This document shows positions 55,541-64,000 of a stretch of DNA of 64,000 nt, in pieces. The stretch is from contig NZ_VIQM01000076.1 in assembly GCF_008520265.1 (NCBI RefSeq), positions 1 to 64,000 on the forward strand. Reading direction: 5' to 3'. Positions within the stretch are counted from its first letter, which is position 1. Every line of letters starts with the position of its first letter. Position numbers and translations under genes: made by a program. The notes below the pieces were generated by a model. It was not told the origin of the DNA. It saw nothing but the letters and a program-made list of their open reading frames with translations, and ran no database searches. The stretch is from Sphingobacterium cavernae (GTDB lineage Bacteria; Bacteroidota; Bacteroidia; Sphingobacteriales; Sphingobacteriaceae).

Positions 55541-56434
55541 ATGGACAAAACTAAGAATTCGAAAATTAAAATAGAAGAAGGCTTTATTGGTCAAAAGATG
55601 CAAATTTTGACAACTACTGAAATTTCAAAACTAATGCATAACATCTTTTCACAAAATCTCTATTTCACAGCCATAGGATTATACCCGAGAGCGCTTTCGC
55701 ATGAAAGATTTAGACAAAGTGGTTGTGATGAGTACATTTTGCTATACTGTACAGAAGGTGAAGGTTATATTGTGCTAGAAAAAGAATTTTACAACCTAAA
55801 GGCAAATACATACATCATATTACCAAAGAATATAAGCCACAAATATGGAAGCTCATTAAACAATCCATGGAGTATATATTGGATTCACTTTAGTGGTCAT
55901 TACAGTGACTGTTTGTATTCCCGCTACAAAGAGGAATATAAGGGAAATGTAGTCGAAACACCATTTGATCCCACAAGGATTAAACTTTTTGAAGAATTGC
56001 TCGCACTAACAGATCATGATTTGACAACTTACAGCATAGAATTCTTACATGTGAAGTTGTTACAACTTATTTCATTATTTATTCATAGAAAAAAAGATGA
56101 GCTCGAAAATGAAAAAAATAGAATCTATCAGTCGATAACCTATATGAAGAAAAATGTAGATCAAAAAGTATCAATCAAAGAATTAGCAAATTTGACCAAT
56201 TATTCTGTTACCCATTATTCTCAACTTTTCAGAGAACAAACAGGCTATTCGCCCATTCAGTATTTTTTGAGATTGAAAATTCAAATAGCTTGTCAATACC
56301 TTTACTTTTCTAAACTTTCTATGAAAGAAATTTGCAAAAACATAGGAATAGAAGATCCCTACTATTTTTCACGATTATTTAAAAAACAAATGTCATTATC
56401 TCCAAAACAATACCGTACAAAGCACAGAATGTAA
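55541..56434 (+). CDS. AraC-family transcriptional regulator
   Basis: A 297-residue regulator: an N-terminal cupin sensor domain (CTEGEGYIVLEKEFYNL, IYWIHFSG) and a C-terminal AraC double HTH (from about 195; VSIKELANLTNYSVTHYSQLF and MKEICKNIGIEDPYYFSRLFKK). The divergent placement before the sugar-porter and DUF5107 genes makes these its probable targets. Such regulators activate on sugar binding. It ends 30 bp before a bidirectional terminator. Confidence 0.92.
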   Translation: MDKTKNSKIKIEEGFIGQKMQILTTTEISKLMHNIFSQNLYFTAIGLYPRALSHERFRQSGCDEYILLYCTEGEGYIVLEKEFYNLKANTYIILPKNISHKYGSSLNNPWSIYWIHFSGHYSDCLYSRYKEEYKGNVVETPFDPTRIKLFEELLALTDHDLTTYSIEFLHVKLLQLISLFIHRKKDELENEKNRIYQSITYMKKNVDQKVSIKELANLTNYSVTHYSQLFREQTGYSPIQYFLRLKIQIACQYLYFSKLSMKEICKNIGIEDPYYFSRLFKKQMSLSPKQYRTKHRM

Positions 56435-56463
56435 AATTGGAATATAAATTTGTATAAAGCAAA

Positions 56464-56489
56464 AAAGCCTTCAAAAAATTGAAGGCTTT
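56464..56489. terminator. bidirectional terminator
   Basis: AAAGCCTTCAA (56464-56474) pairs perfectly with TTGAAGGCTTT (56479-56489). It serves the AraC gene and the convergent tRNA-Asn. Confidence 0.88.
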
Positions 56490-56496
56490 AATTTTG

Positions 56497-56570
56497 CTCT
56501 CCCTCTTGGGCTCGAACCAAGGACCCTCTGATTAACAGTCAGATGCTCTAACCAGCTGAGCTAAGGAAGA
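56497..56570 (-). tRNA. tRNA-Asn(GUU)
   Basis: A 74-nt cloverleaf on the minus strand: acceptor TCTTCCT/AGGGAGA (one T-G pair), D arm GCTC...GAGC, anticodon stem TCTGA/TCAGA with loop CTGTTAA (anticodon GTT), T arm CTTGG-TTCGAGC-CCAAG, discriminator G. CCA is not encoded. First of two identical copies. Confidence 0.96.
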
Positions 56571-56652
56571 ATTTGAAACTTTACAGTTTCTGGTTAAATC
56601 ATGATGTCAAGTTTTCACACTTGAAAGTCCTAACGACACTGGACTTTTTTTG

Positions 56653-56726
56653 CTCTCCCTCTTGGGCTCGAACCAAGGACCCTCTGATTAACAGTCAGAT
56701 GCTCTAACCAGCTGAGCTAAGGAAGA
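56653..56726 (-). tRNA. tRNA-Asn(GUU), second copy
   Basis: Identical to the copy at 56497-56570 over all 74 nt, and the identity extends a few bases to each side (56648-56729 against 56492-56573), so the pair arose by tandem duplication. CCA is not encoded. Confidence 0.96.
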
Positions 56727-56838
56727 ATTCAACCTACTTCGTTTCCGTTTCGGTGATGCAATTATCGGAAGATTTTAAGAGTTCTCCAAACATTTTTTTA
56801 AGGTTTTTTACAACTCATTCATTCCCAATAAGAATATT

Positions 56839-58218
56839 TTACAACAAAACACCTTTTAAAAGCAATGTGGCGAATGTAAAGTATATAATCAAGCCCGTAA
56901 CATCGACTAATGTGGATACAAATGGAGCGGACGAACTTGCCGGATCGGCACCAAGCTTACGTAACAAGAATGGAAGCATGGAACCTGTCAACGATCCCCA
57001 TAAAACTACACATACTAAAGAGAAGCTAATTACTAACCCAATCAAAATCCAATATTCGCCGTAAACCTCCGAAAACATTTGCCATGTTGCAATTCGAATA
57101 AAACCTAAGATTCCAAGAATAAGTCCAAGAATCAATCCAGTCAATATTTCTCTTCGCATTACACGCCACCAATCTATCAGTGTAACCTCTCCCATAGCCA
57201 TTGCCTGAATAATCAATGTCGACGCTTGTGAGCCACTGTTACCGCCGCTAGACATAATCAATGGCATTAAAGCAAATAACACAATAGCGCTTGCCAATTG
57301 CGTCTCAAAATGACTGATAACAGAAGCTGTCAACAATTGTCCCAAAAATAAAACAATTAGCCAACCCGCACGCTTTTTGACTAAGTGCATAATTGACACA
57401 TCCAAGTAAGGCTCATCCAACGCCTCCGTACCCCCGAAGCGTTGCATATCTTCCGTGTACTCTTCGTTTGCTACCCAAAGGATATCATCGATCGTCACAA
57501 TCCCCAACATGATCCCTTGCTCATCGATCACTGGCAAAGCCACACGATTGTTCATACGAAAAATTGTGACCGCTTCTTCTTGTGGATCGTTCGCGTTTAA
57601 AGAGATCATTCGGTTGTCGATCAAATCCCCAACTTGCGCATCAGGTGAAGCCAGCAAAATATCTTTGATTCGAATATCGTCAATCAGCTTTCCATCCGCA
57701 TCAATCACATACAATACATCAATGGTTTCCGACGCACTTCCGTAGCGACGGATATGATCCAAAATTCGTGTGATTGTCCAATGTTGTTTTACCGTGATAT
57801 AGTCCGGCGTCATCAACCTTCCCACACTATCTTCTGGGTACCCCAACAAAGACAAAGCTTCCTTTCGCTCATCTGGGGTAAGTAAGGTAATTAGACGTTT
57901 CACAACATCACCTTTCGACTCACTCAAAAAAGACGTTCGATCATCGGGAGGCATTACGTTTAATATCTCACGGACTTTATTTGCTGGAAGTTTTTTGAAG
58001 ATACGTTCTTGGGTAGGGAAGTCTAAAATTCGGAAAACATTAACCGCTCGGTTGAGGTCTAAAATTTCAAGGAAGAGAGCACCATGTTCGGGAAGTTCGT
58101 CTATCAATTCTTCGACATCAGAAATATTTTGTTCGTTCAGATATTCCGCAAGTTCTAGAAGATTATTATCCTCTATTAACTGCTCCACTTGCGTAACTTT
58201 CATTTCCAATTCTTCCAT
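56839..58218 (-). CDS. mgtE: magnesium transporter MgtE
   Basis: A 459-residue MgtE: an N-terminal superhelical MgtE_N domain (about 1-130), a CBS pair (about 135-260; RLMTPDYITV, VALPVIDEQGIMLGIVT), a plug helix and five membrane segments (about 285-455) with SSGGNSGSQAST, the Mg-pore signature. It imports Mg2+ and is gated by cytoplasmic Mg2+. Start at 58218 is preceded by GGAGGAGC 5 nt upstream, an unusually strong ribosome-binding site for this phylum. No riboswitch recognised upstream. Confidence 0.94.
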   Translation of the reverse strand: MEELEMKVTQVEQLIEDNNLLELAEYLNEQNISDVEELIDELPEHGALFLEILDLNRAVNVFRILDFPTQERIFKKLPANKVREILNVMPPDDRTSFLSESKGDVVKRLITLLTPDERKEALSLLGYPEDSVGRLMTPDYITVKQHWTITRILDHIRRYGSASETIDVLYVIDADGKLIDDIRIKDILLASPDAQVGDLIDNRMISLNANDPQEEAVTIFRMNNRVALPVIDEQGIMLGIVTIDDILWVANEEYTEDMQRFGGTEALDEPYLDVSIMHLVKKRAGWLIVLFLGQLLTASVISHFETQLASAIVLFALMPLIMSSGGNSGSQASTLIIQAMAMGEVTLIDWWRVMRREILTGLILGLILGILGFIRIATWQMFSEVYGEYWILIGLVISFSLVCVVLWGSLTGSMLPFLLRKLGADPASSSAPFVSTLVDVTGLIIYFTFATLLLKGVLL

Positions 58219-58813
58219 ATTGCTCCTCCGAAAATTATATCCCTACATTGGTTGACTGACTTTAGTTCGTTGCAAAAGTCGCTTTTTTCTAGCAGAATAT
58301 ATAATATTTTTTTCGTGAATCGTTAAAACCCAGAAAATAAAATTCAGCCATTATGACAGTACAATTTTTAAATATACTAGTCTCCAAAATCCGTACAGCA
58401 GCAATTTAAAATCAACACTAAAGGACATAATAATACCTTCAAATTTTAAACGCAATTTTCATAAAGTAAAAGGTATTATAAATTAATTCGCAAAAAAACT
58501 TTGACAGATACAGAACCTAGTATTACTACAAAAAATACAACAGCTTCTTCCTTCTATCTAACCATTTTAAAACCATAATGTAATAAAGGAAATATTTAAA
58601 AAAATAATGTACTTTAGTAGAGTGTAATATGAAATATATTGAATGGTTTGGGATTATGTAAAAAAGACTTTTTAAGTCCTAAAGAACAATCAGAATTAAA
58701 ACATTTTAAGTATACATAAATCAAATATTATCAATTAGTTATACTAAATTAAACAAACTATCAAATTACATAAAAACCTATTTTAATACTAAAATATTTA
58801 GCAAACAATCTAC
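58219..58813. other. AT-rich intergenic region, no gene seen
   Basis: Almost 600 bp between mgtE and the divergent 58814 gene. It is very AT-rich, contains no ORF with good codon use on either strand and no strong hairpin apart from weak AAGACTTTTTAAGTC. It must hold both promoters. A small RNA cannot be excluded. Confidence 0.55.
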
Positions 58814-61627
58814 ATGAGTCAATTTAACATAAATAAACATATAATTATCAACATATTATCAACACTAATATCAAGCTTATATTCACCAATTAGTAAAGCT
58901 CAAATATTTGACAATTCACAACCCCACTTTAGGGTAAGATGGAATCAAATTAACACCGAGAATTTTAGATTAATTTTTCCACAAGAATACAATAAATCAG
59001 CTCCTACCCTTGCCAACCAAATAGAACAATACTTAAAATTCAGTGCTAATGCACTGGAAGAAAAACCAAAAAAAATAAATATTATTTTACAGCAAAATCA
59101 TATACTTCAGAATGGCTTTGTCCAACTCGCACCACGGAAAACAGAGTTTTTCTCCACGCCATCTGGCGTTGCAGACAACCAAGAATGGCTACCAAATTTA
59201 GCACTCCATGAGTTGCAACACGTAACACAATTTGACAAATTGACAGGAAAGATTAGGCGACCCTTCGGTGAACTTTTAGCCATGGCTCTCTTCGGAATTA
59301 ACCTTCCATCCTGGTTTTATGAAGGAGATGCAACCCTACATGAAACGCTTTTTTCCAATGGCGGAAGAGGGAGATTAAGCTCTTGGGACATGGAATTAAG
59401 AACAAATATTTTGTCTAGTAAACAATATAATTTCAACAAATATATTCACGGATCATTCAAAGATATTGTACCAAGTTACTACACAATTGGTTATTTCATG
59501 AACAGTGAAATGCATGAAAAAGACTCGAAAATAAACGCCAAAATTTACGAAGAAATGAACGAAAAATTGCTTCTACCATTCAATTTTCAACGTGCATTGA
59601 AGAAATATTACGGTACAAAAGCAAGTGGAATTTTTGATAAAACGATAGCTAACTTATCACAAAAATGGAGTGAAACCAATATTTCTAATCTGCCCAACCC
59701 TATAACATTTGATGACAAATATCCTACCGATTACTTGTTACCACAAGTAGAAAACAGTACAGTTTTTACCCTTCAGAGAAACAATCAACGCACAGCACGA
59801 ATCGTAAAATTTGACCAAACCTCAGCGCAAGAATACAAGGAAGTCGTGAAATTTGGTACGCAAATCATGCCCTATTTTCACTTAAAAAAACACCTAATTA
59901 CCTGGGATGAATACCGAAAAGATGCTCGTTTTTCTAAACAAACATACAATGTAATTAATGTATTTGACACACATACGAACACCAAAAAAACCATTACCAA
60001 GAACTTTAGATACTACACGCCCGTCCTATCAGATGACTTAAAAACGATAGCTTGTATAGAGGTTAATTTGAATAATGAGAGCTCCATTGCACTCCTAGAC
60101 GTGACATCAGGAGACAAAATTGACAGTATCCCAATACCTATAGGCATGCATATTCAACAACCTTATTTCAACGATAAATCCACTAAAATTGTTGCCATAG
60201 CTGTGAACGCCAAAGGCACTAACCTAATTGAAATTGACTTACAAACCAAAGAAATCACAGAGCTTCTCACATGGTCAAACTTACAATTAGAACGCCCTAT
60301 TTATGCTGAAAACAATATTATTTTCAAAGCGAACCAAGACGGCAAAGACAATATTTACATACTCAAATCTGGGAAATTAGCGCAGATAACAGAAAGTAAA
60401 TTCGGTGCATTTAACCCATATTACACCGATGGACAGCTGTGGTTTAATGATTTCACGGTAAAAGGTCACAAAATAAATAATATAAATGTCGCAGATATTC
60501 CATTCAAAGAAACGACTTTCACGCGCGCAGAGACATTATTTGCCACACAAAACAATGTACAAATCGACACAACGCGTAATAATCGTGATTACGCTACTGA
60601 AATTAAACCGTATGGAATACTTAAAAATAGCCTTAACTTTCACAGTTTAACACTTAGTGCAAACGATTTTGAAAGTTTTGACAATTATAAACCTGGAATT
60701 TATTGGCTTTCTAACGATCTTCTCAACACTACTAAAGTTAAATTAGGATATGAAAGAGAAGTCGAGTTAAAGCAGAATTCCTATTTAGCTGATTTAACTT
60801 ATCAGCGTTATTATCCAAAATTTAATATCAGATACAAAAACTCTGGTAATTATGGTGTAGCCAAAAGCTCAAGCGGCAAAGATAGTTTGCGGTTTGATTT
60901 CAGATACCACCAAATCACAGCAGACATTCAACTCCCATTCAGTATTTACAGAGGCAATAAAGTGTATTCGTATGGCGTCAATTTTGGCACATACTATATT
61001 AAACGATATGATTTGAGCTTAAATACGCTTCGTAATTTTCAAGATCAAATTCGATTTCCATTAAATTATCAAGCGTATTTTAATAAAAATACTATGCTTA
61101 GTGTGATGGATTTAGCGCCGCGATGGGGGCAAAACTTCAATTTCATTTATCGTCATATGCCATTTGAAAAAGGCAACAATCAATCGTGGGCGATTAGAAC
61201 GAACTTCTATTTTCCTGGCCTATTTCTTAATCATAGCTTCCAAGCACGCTTCAGCGCACAAGAATCTAAAGGTGTTTTTGACAGATCATACGATATACCT
61301 TTGGTTGACGGATTTAGTTACCTACCGAACTTTCTAGTGAAGAACACATTATTATTCGATTACCGCTTACCATTGATGTACCCAGATTTTTCGGTTGGAC
61401 AATTCGCTTATGTTAAACGTATTCATGGCCAATTTTCAGTTGATTATTTGAATGTACACGACAGCTCATTGGCTCCAAAATCACTCAGCGCAGGATTAAA
61501 TTTTGACTTCAATTTATTCAAATACAACGAGCCATTATTTACGTTTAGTATCTTAGGAACATACATCAATGACATACGCGTCAACAATCGCATCAGCCCT
61601 ACATTTAGCTTTAGTTACAGTTATTAA
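58814..61627 (+). CDS. HELQH metallopeptidase-like/propeller/outer-membrane-barrel protein
   Basis: A 937-residue exported protein (signal about 1-31, ending SKAQ). Residues about 30-290 carry a gluzincin-like zinc site: His132-Glu-Leu-Gln-His136 and a downstream Glu170 (FYEGDATLHE). Residues about 300-610 have TolB/WD40-like repeats (e.g. PVLSDDLKTIACIEV). The last 300 residues are amphipathic beta strands and end in an aromatic residue (FSFSYSY), as in outer-membrane barrels. This combination suggests a surface-anchored protease. I recognise the layout as a Bacteroidota family of unknown function. Monocistronic with a 595-bp upstream region. Confidence 0.75.
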   Translation: MSQFNINKHIIINILSTLISSLYSPISKAQIFDNSQPHFRVRWNQINTENFRLIFPQEYNKSAPTLANQIEQYLKFSANALEEKPKKINIILQQNHILQNGFVQLAPRKTEFFSTPSGVADNQEWLPNLALHELQHVTQFDKLTGKIRRPFGELLAMALFGINLPSWFYEGDATLHETLFSNGGRGRLSSWDMELRTNILSSKQYNFNKYIHGSFKDIVPSYYTIGYFMNSEMHEKDSKINAKIYEEMNEKLLLPFNFQRALKKYYGTKASGIFDKTIANLSQKWSETNISNLPNPITFDDKYPTDYLLPQVENSTVFTLQRNNQRTARIVKFDQTSAQEYKEVVKFGTQIMPYFHLKKHLITWDEYRKDARFSKQTYNVINVFDTHTNTKKTITKNFRYYTPVLSDDLKTIACIEVNLNNESSIALLDVTSGDKIDSIPIPIGMHIQQPYFNDKSTKIVAIAVNAKGTNLIEIDLQTKEITELLTWSNLQLERPIYAENNIIFKANQDGKDNIYILKSGKLAQITESKFGAFNPYYTDGQLWFNDFTVKGHKINNINVADIPFKETTFTRAETLFATQNNVQIDTTRNNRDYATEIKPYGILKNSLNFHSLTLSANDFESFDNYKPGIYWLSNDLLNTTKVKLGYEREVELKQNSYLADLTYQRYYPKFNIRYKNSGNYGVAKSSSGKDSLRFDFRYHQITADIQLPFSIYRGNKVYSYGVNFGTYYIKRYDLSLNTLRNFQDQIRFPLNYQAYFNKNTMLSVMDLAPRWGQNFNFIYRHMPFEKGNNQSWAIRTNFYFPGLFLNHSFQARFSAQESKGVFDRSYDIPLVDGFSYLPNFLVKNTLLFDYRLPLMYPDFSVGQFAYVKRIHGQFSVDYLNVHDSSLAPKSLSAGLNFDFNLFKYNEPLFTFSILGTYINDIRVNNRISPTFSFSYSY

Positions 61628-61710
61628 TCAATTATTTAAAAATCAAGCTTTTAGAAAACAATTTTAATTGTTATATTGTTTATTGATTTTACACATCAAT
61701 CTAGTAAAAT

Positions 61711-62118
61711 ATGGCAATTATCTCAAAAGCGGCCGAAGTTCAGGAAGAACTTATTACGATTTATGAACATCTAATTGAAAAACGATCAATTATACTCAAT
61801 GAATTAAAATCAATACGAAATCGATTTGAGAAACAATGCGATGTATTTATTTTAAATGGATATGAGGAAGAAAAATCGCCAATTATTACCAATAAAATTT
61901 ACCACATCAAATTCATTGAATACGACACACATTGTCACATTATCGACATCGTCAATGACTTTAAAGATGTATATGGCTATTTTCCGGAATACGGAGAAAT
62001 GTACAATACATTATACGAGACTATGATACAATTTGCAAACGAAGAAAATTATGAGTGTGCAGCGTTTGTAAAAATCTGGGTAGACCAAATCAAACATATC
62101 ATTCTGGAAACCAATTAG
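61711..62118 (+). CDS. hypothetical protein with UVR-like C-terminal motif
   Basis: A 135-residue soluble protein. The N-terminal 50 residues are helical (VQEELITIYEHLIEKRSII); the C-terminal helix FANEENYECAAFVKIWVDQI resembles the UVR motif (EExYExAAxxRDxI), the pairing element of UvrB/UvrC and of ClpC/McsA proteins. No other domain is seen. Its stop overlaps the convergent pssA stop by 4 nt (TTAG). Confidence 0.6.
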   Translation: MAIISKAAEVQEELITIYEHLIEKRSIILNELKSIRNRFEKQCDVFILNGYEEEKSPIITNKIYHIKFIEYDTHCHIIDIVNDFKDVYGYFPEYGEMYNTLYETMIQFANEENYECAAFVKIWVDQIKHIILETN

Positions 62119-62795
62119 ACAGCCCTTTCACTTCTAAAATGCAAGACCGAAAATAGGATATACAGTAAAAAAATTATTGGTATAGCTAGAATCTCAAGTG
62201 AGACAACCAATATAAGTGACACTATAAGAAATAAATATTTGAACTTATTGAGTTCCCATTTTATTGAATTCAACTTCATGGAGAAAAGTTTGAGCTCAGA
62301 CACCAATAAAATACTTGTAATTAATGTTATTCCCAATAATAGAAATTGGTTATAAATAATATTTGGTGCAATCTCGCCAATAAAAGGCAACGACACAATT
62401 AAAAATGTATTCATAGGTGTATTCACACCGATAAAGTCAGAAGTTTGGCGCTCGTCTATATTGAATTTTGCTAATCGCAATGCCGAAAATATTGTTACCA
62501 CAAAACCTAGATAAGGCACATATTCTGACGAACTAACTTCTCTCAGCATAGTATACAGAATTGTTCCAGGCAAGAATCCAAAACTAATCACATCCGCCAA
62601 AGAATCCAATTCCTTACCTATAAGTGATTTCACCTTTAGTAAACGTGCTACCATTCCGTCAAAGAAATCAAAGATTCCAGATGCTAATACACAATAGAAA
62701 GCTGTAAGATAATCCCCCTTCAAAACCATCAATATGCCGATACATCCACTAAACAAATTCAAAGATGTAATCGTATTTGGTATATATTTCTTCAT
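62115..62795 (-). CDS. pssA: CDP-diacylglycerol-serine O-phosphatidyltransferase
   Basis: A 226-residue integral membrane CDP-alcohol phosphatidyltransferase. The catalytic motif D-x2-DG-x2-AR-x8-G-x3-D-x3-D is present as DFFDGMVAR...GKELDSLAD (about residues 44-70). Membrane segments follow through to the C-terminus. It forms phosphatidylserine, the precursor of phosphatidylethanolamine. Start is ATG 62793-62795 (MKKYIPNTITSLNLFSG). Its upstream side holds the rho terminator. Confidence 0.93.
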   Translation of the reverse strand: MKKYIPNTITSLNLFSGCIGILMVLKGDYLTAFYCVLASGIFDFFDGMVARLLKVKSLIGKELDSLADVISFGFLPGTILYTMLREVSSSEYVPYLGFVVTIFSALRLAKFNIDERQTSDFIGVNTPMNTFLIVSLPFIGEIAPNIIYNQFLLLGITLITSILLVSELKLFSMKLNSIKWELNKFKYLFLIVSLILVVSLEILAIPIIFLLYILFSVLHFRSERAV

Positions 62796-62809
62796 CACTA
62801 ATAACAAAA

Positions 62810-62834
62810 AAGCCGTCTATTTATTAGACGGCTT
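62810..62834 (-). terminator. intrinsic terminator of rho
   Basis: AAGCCGTCTA (62810-62819) pairs with TAGACGGCTT (62825-62834). On the minus strand it is followed by a T run. Confidence 0.85.
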
Positions 62835-62856
62835 AAAAATATCAATTTAATATGAA

Positions 62857-64000
62857 TTATCCATTCATACTCATCAAAAACTCTTCGTTTGACCGTGTTC
62901 CACGCAATTGTTGCAATAAGAATTCCATTGCTTCAGTAGAATTCATGTCTGACAAGTGATTTCTCAACACCCATAAACGTTGCAATGCTTCTTTGTCCAT
63001 CAACAAATCATCACGACGTGTAGATGATGCTGTCAAATCGATAGCAGGGAATAAACGTTTATTCGCCAACTTACGGTCCAATTGAAGCTCCATGTTACCC
63101 GTTCCTTTGAATTCTTCAAAGATAACGTCATCCATTTTAGAGCCTGTATCTGTCAATGCTGTTGCTAAAATCGTCAATGATCCACCGTTCTCGATGTTAC
63201 GTGCCGCACCAAAGAAACGTTTTGGCTTATGCAAAGCATTAGCATCCACACCACCTGATAAAATTTTACCCGATGCAGGTGCAACAGTATTATATGCACG
63301 AGCCAAACGCGTAATCGAATCCAATAAGATTACCACATCATGACCACATTCTACCATACGTTTTGCTTTTTCCAAGACGATATTTGCAATTTTCACGTGT
63401 CTGTCAGCAGGCTCATCAAATGTAGATGAAACTACCTCAGCACGTACTGATCTTGCCATATCTGTAACCTCTTCCGGACGCTCATCGATTAATAAAATAA
63501 TCAAATAAACCTCTGGATGGTTTTTTGCAATAGCATTTGCTACTTCTTTTAATAAGTTTGTTTTACCTGTTTTTGGTTGCGCAACGATAAGACCACGCTG
63601 TCCTTTACCAATTGGTGTAAACAAATCCATTATACGAGTTGAATAATTATTAGAACCTAAATCTAAGTTCAATTTCTCATCCGGGAATAATGGCGTCAAA
63701 AAGTCAAAAGGGACGCGATCTCTGATTTCTGCAGGATTTTGACCATTTATTGACTCTATGCGAACCAATGGGAAATATTTTTCTCCTTCTTTGGGAGGAC
63801 GGATAGATCCTCTTACGTTATCACCAGTCTTCAGACCAAACAATTTGATTTGCGATTGTGATACGTATATATCATCAGGTGACGTCAAATAATTATAATC
63901 CGATGAACGTAAGAAACCATATCCATCAGGCATAATTTCTAAGACACCTTCATTGACAATTACATTATCGAAATCTGTATTGGAAGACGATGTCTCAACC
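62857..64000 (-). CDS. rho: transcription termination factor Rho, 5' end outside window
   Basis: The C-terminal 380 or so residues of Rho. The RNA-binding cold-shock-like region starts [15 protein letters not shown]; the Walker A is AQPKTGKTN, Walker B is [15 protein letters not shown] and the R-loop segment is [14 protein letters not shown]. The frame stays open to position 64000 with a serine-rich, less conserved stretch upstream, as in Bacteroidota Rho proteins that carry long N-terminal extensions. It is an RNA-dependent ATPase/helicase that ends transcription. The ATG at 63933 is internal, not the start. Confidence 0.95.
   Translation of the reverse strand, partial: VETSSSNTDFDNVIVNEGVLEIMPDGYGFLRSSDYNYLTSPDDIYVSQSQIKLFGLKTGDNVRGSIRPPKEGEKYFPLVRIESINGQNPAEIRDRVPFDFLTPLFPDEKLNLDLGSNNYSTRIMDLFTPIGKGQRGLIVAQPKTGKTNLLKEVANAIAKNHPEVYLIILLIDERPEEVTDMARSVRAEVVSSTFDEPADRHVKIANIVLEKAKRMVECGHDVVILLDSITRLARAYNTVAPASGKILSGGVDANALHKPKRFFGAARNIENGGSLTILATALTDTGSKMDDVIFEEFKGTGNMELQLDRKLANKRLFPAIDLTASSTRRDDLLMDKEALQRLWVLRNHLSDMNSTEAMEFLLQQLRGTRSNEEFLMSMNG

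Noticed and set aside
58219..58400. Mg2+ riboswitch (M-box) before mgtE
   Set aside because: No recognisable M-box core or terminator pairing; the region is only AT-rich.
1..64000. CRISPR array, prophage or insertion sequence
   Set aside because: No regularly spaced repeats, transposase, integrase or phage structural genes were seen on either strand.

Overview
The window comes from a low-GC (roughly two-thirds A+T by eye) member of the Bacteroidota, most likely a Sphingobacteriaceae-like organism. Evidence: an S9 prolyl-oligopeptidase, TlpA-type thioredoxin, a TamB/TamA pair, PepSY-like periplasmic proteins next to a two-component system, a DUF5107-TPR protein, a SusC (TonB receptor) leader fragment, tRNAs without encoded CCA, a Bacteroidota-type promoter (TTG-N19-TATATTTG) and generally poor Shine-Dalgarno sites. 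The assignment is by protein family recognition only; no search was run.

Layout. 1-5.0 kb: a partial gene faces a GbsR/MarR regulator whose promoter overlaps a perfect 18-bp palindrome; the regulator leads two paralogous small membrane proteins and a TIGR01777-type epimerase, followed by a DctA-type transporter and a frameshifted YhhN gene. 5-9.8 kb (minus strand): frameshifted alpha/beta hydrolase, topoisomerase III, dGTPase, small membrane protein. 9.8-12.5 kb: galM and a TlpA-family protein. 12.5-17 kb (minus): two PepSY-like proteins, histidine kinase and response regulator, mtaB; two matching OmpR-type direct-repeat sites lie before the regulator and before the PepSY genes. 17-21.5 kb: broken ACP-like membrane protein, thyA, four-helix-bundle gene, folA, a SLATT-type gene with an in-frame stop, GNAT, small membrane protein, cupin. 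21.5-25.7 kb (minus): frameshifted phospholipase C and argH. 25.7-38.4 kb: S9 peptidase, tamB-tamA, mdh, retropepsin-like protein.

38.4-42.8 kb (minus) is a decayed catabolic locus: M20 amidohydrolase, a chimeric ORF joining the 5' end of a SusC-type receptor to the 3' two-thirds of a DHDPS-family gene, and a LacI regulator with no usual start codon; then a GDPD. 42.9-46.1 kb (minus) is the translation operon thrS-infC-rpmI-rplT. 46.3-50.7 kb: rlmF, a structured intergenic repeat-like element, a cNMP/CBS/DUF294 protein with an exonuclease, and a lipoprotein. 50.7-56.4 kb: sugar locus (DUF5107-TPR, sugar-porter MFS, AraC regulator). 56.5-58.2 kb: two identical tRNA-Asn(GUU) and mgtE. 58.8-64 kb: a large HELQH metallopeptidase/propeller/outer-membrane-barrel protein, a small unknown protein, pssA and the 5'-truncated rho.

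The most striking window-wide pattern is that at least four accessory genes (possibly five) are broken by what looks like loss of one base in a short homopolymer, another by one nonsense codon and one by a deletion fusion, while all core genes (topB, dgt, thyA, folA, thrS, infC, rho, pssA and so on) are intact. This argues for real decay of dispensable genes, though undercalling of homopolymers in the assembly cannot be excluded.
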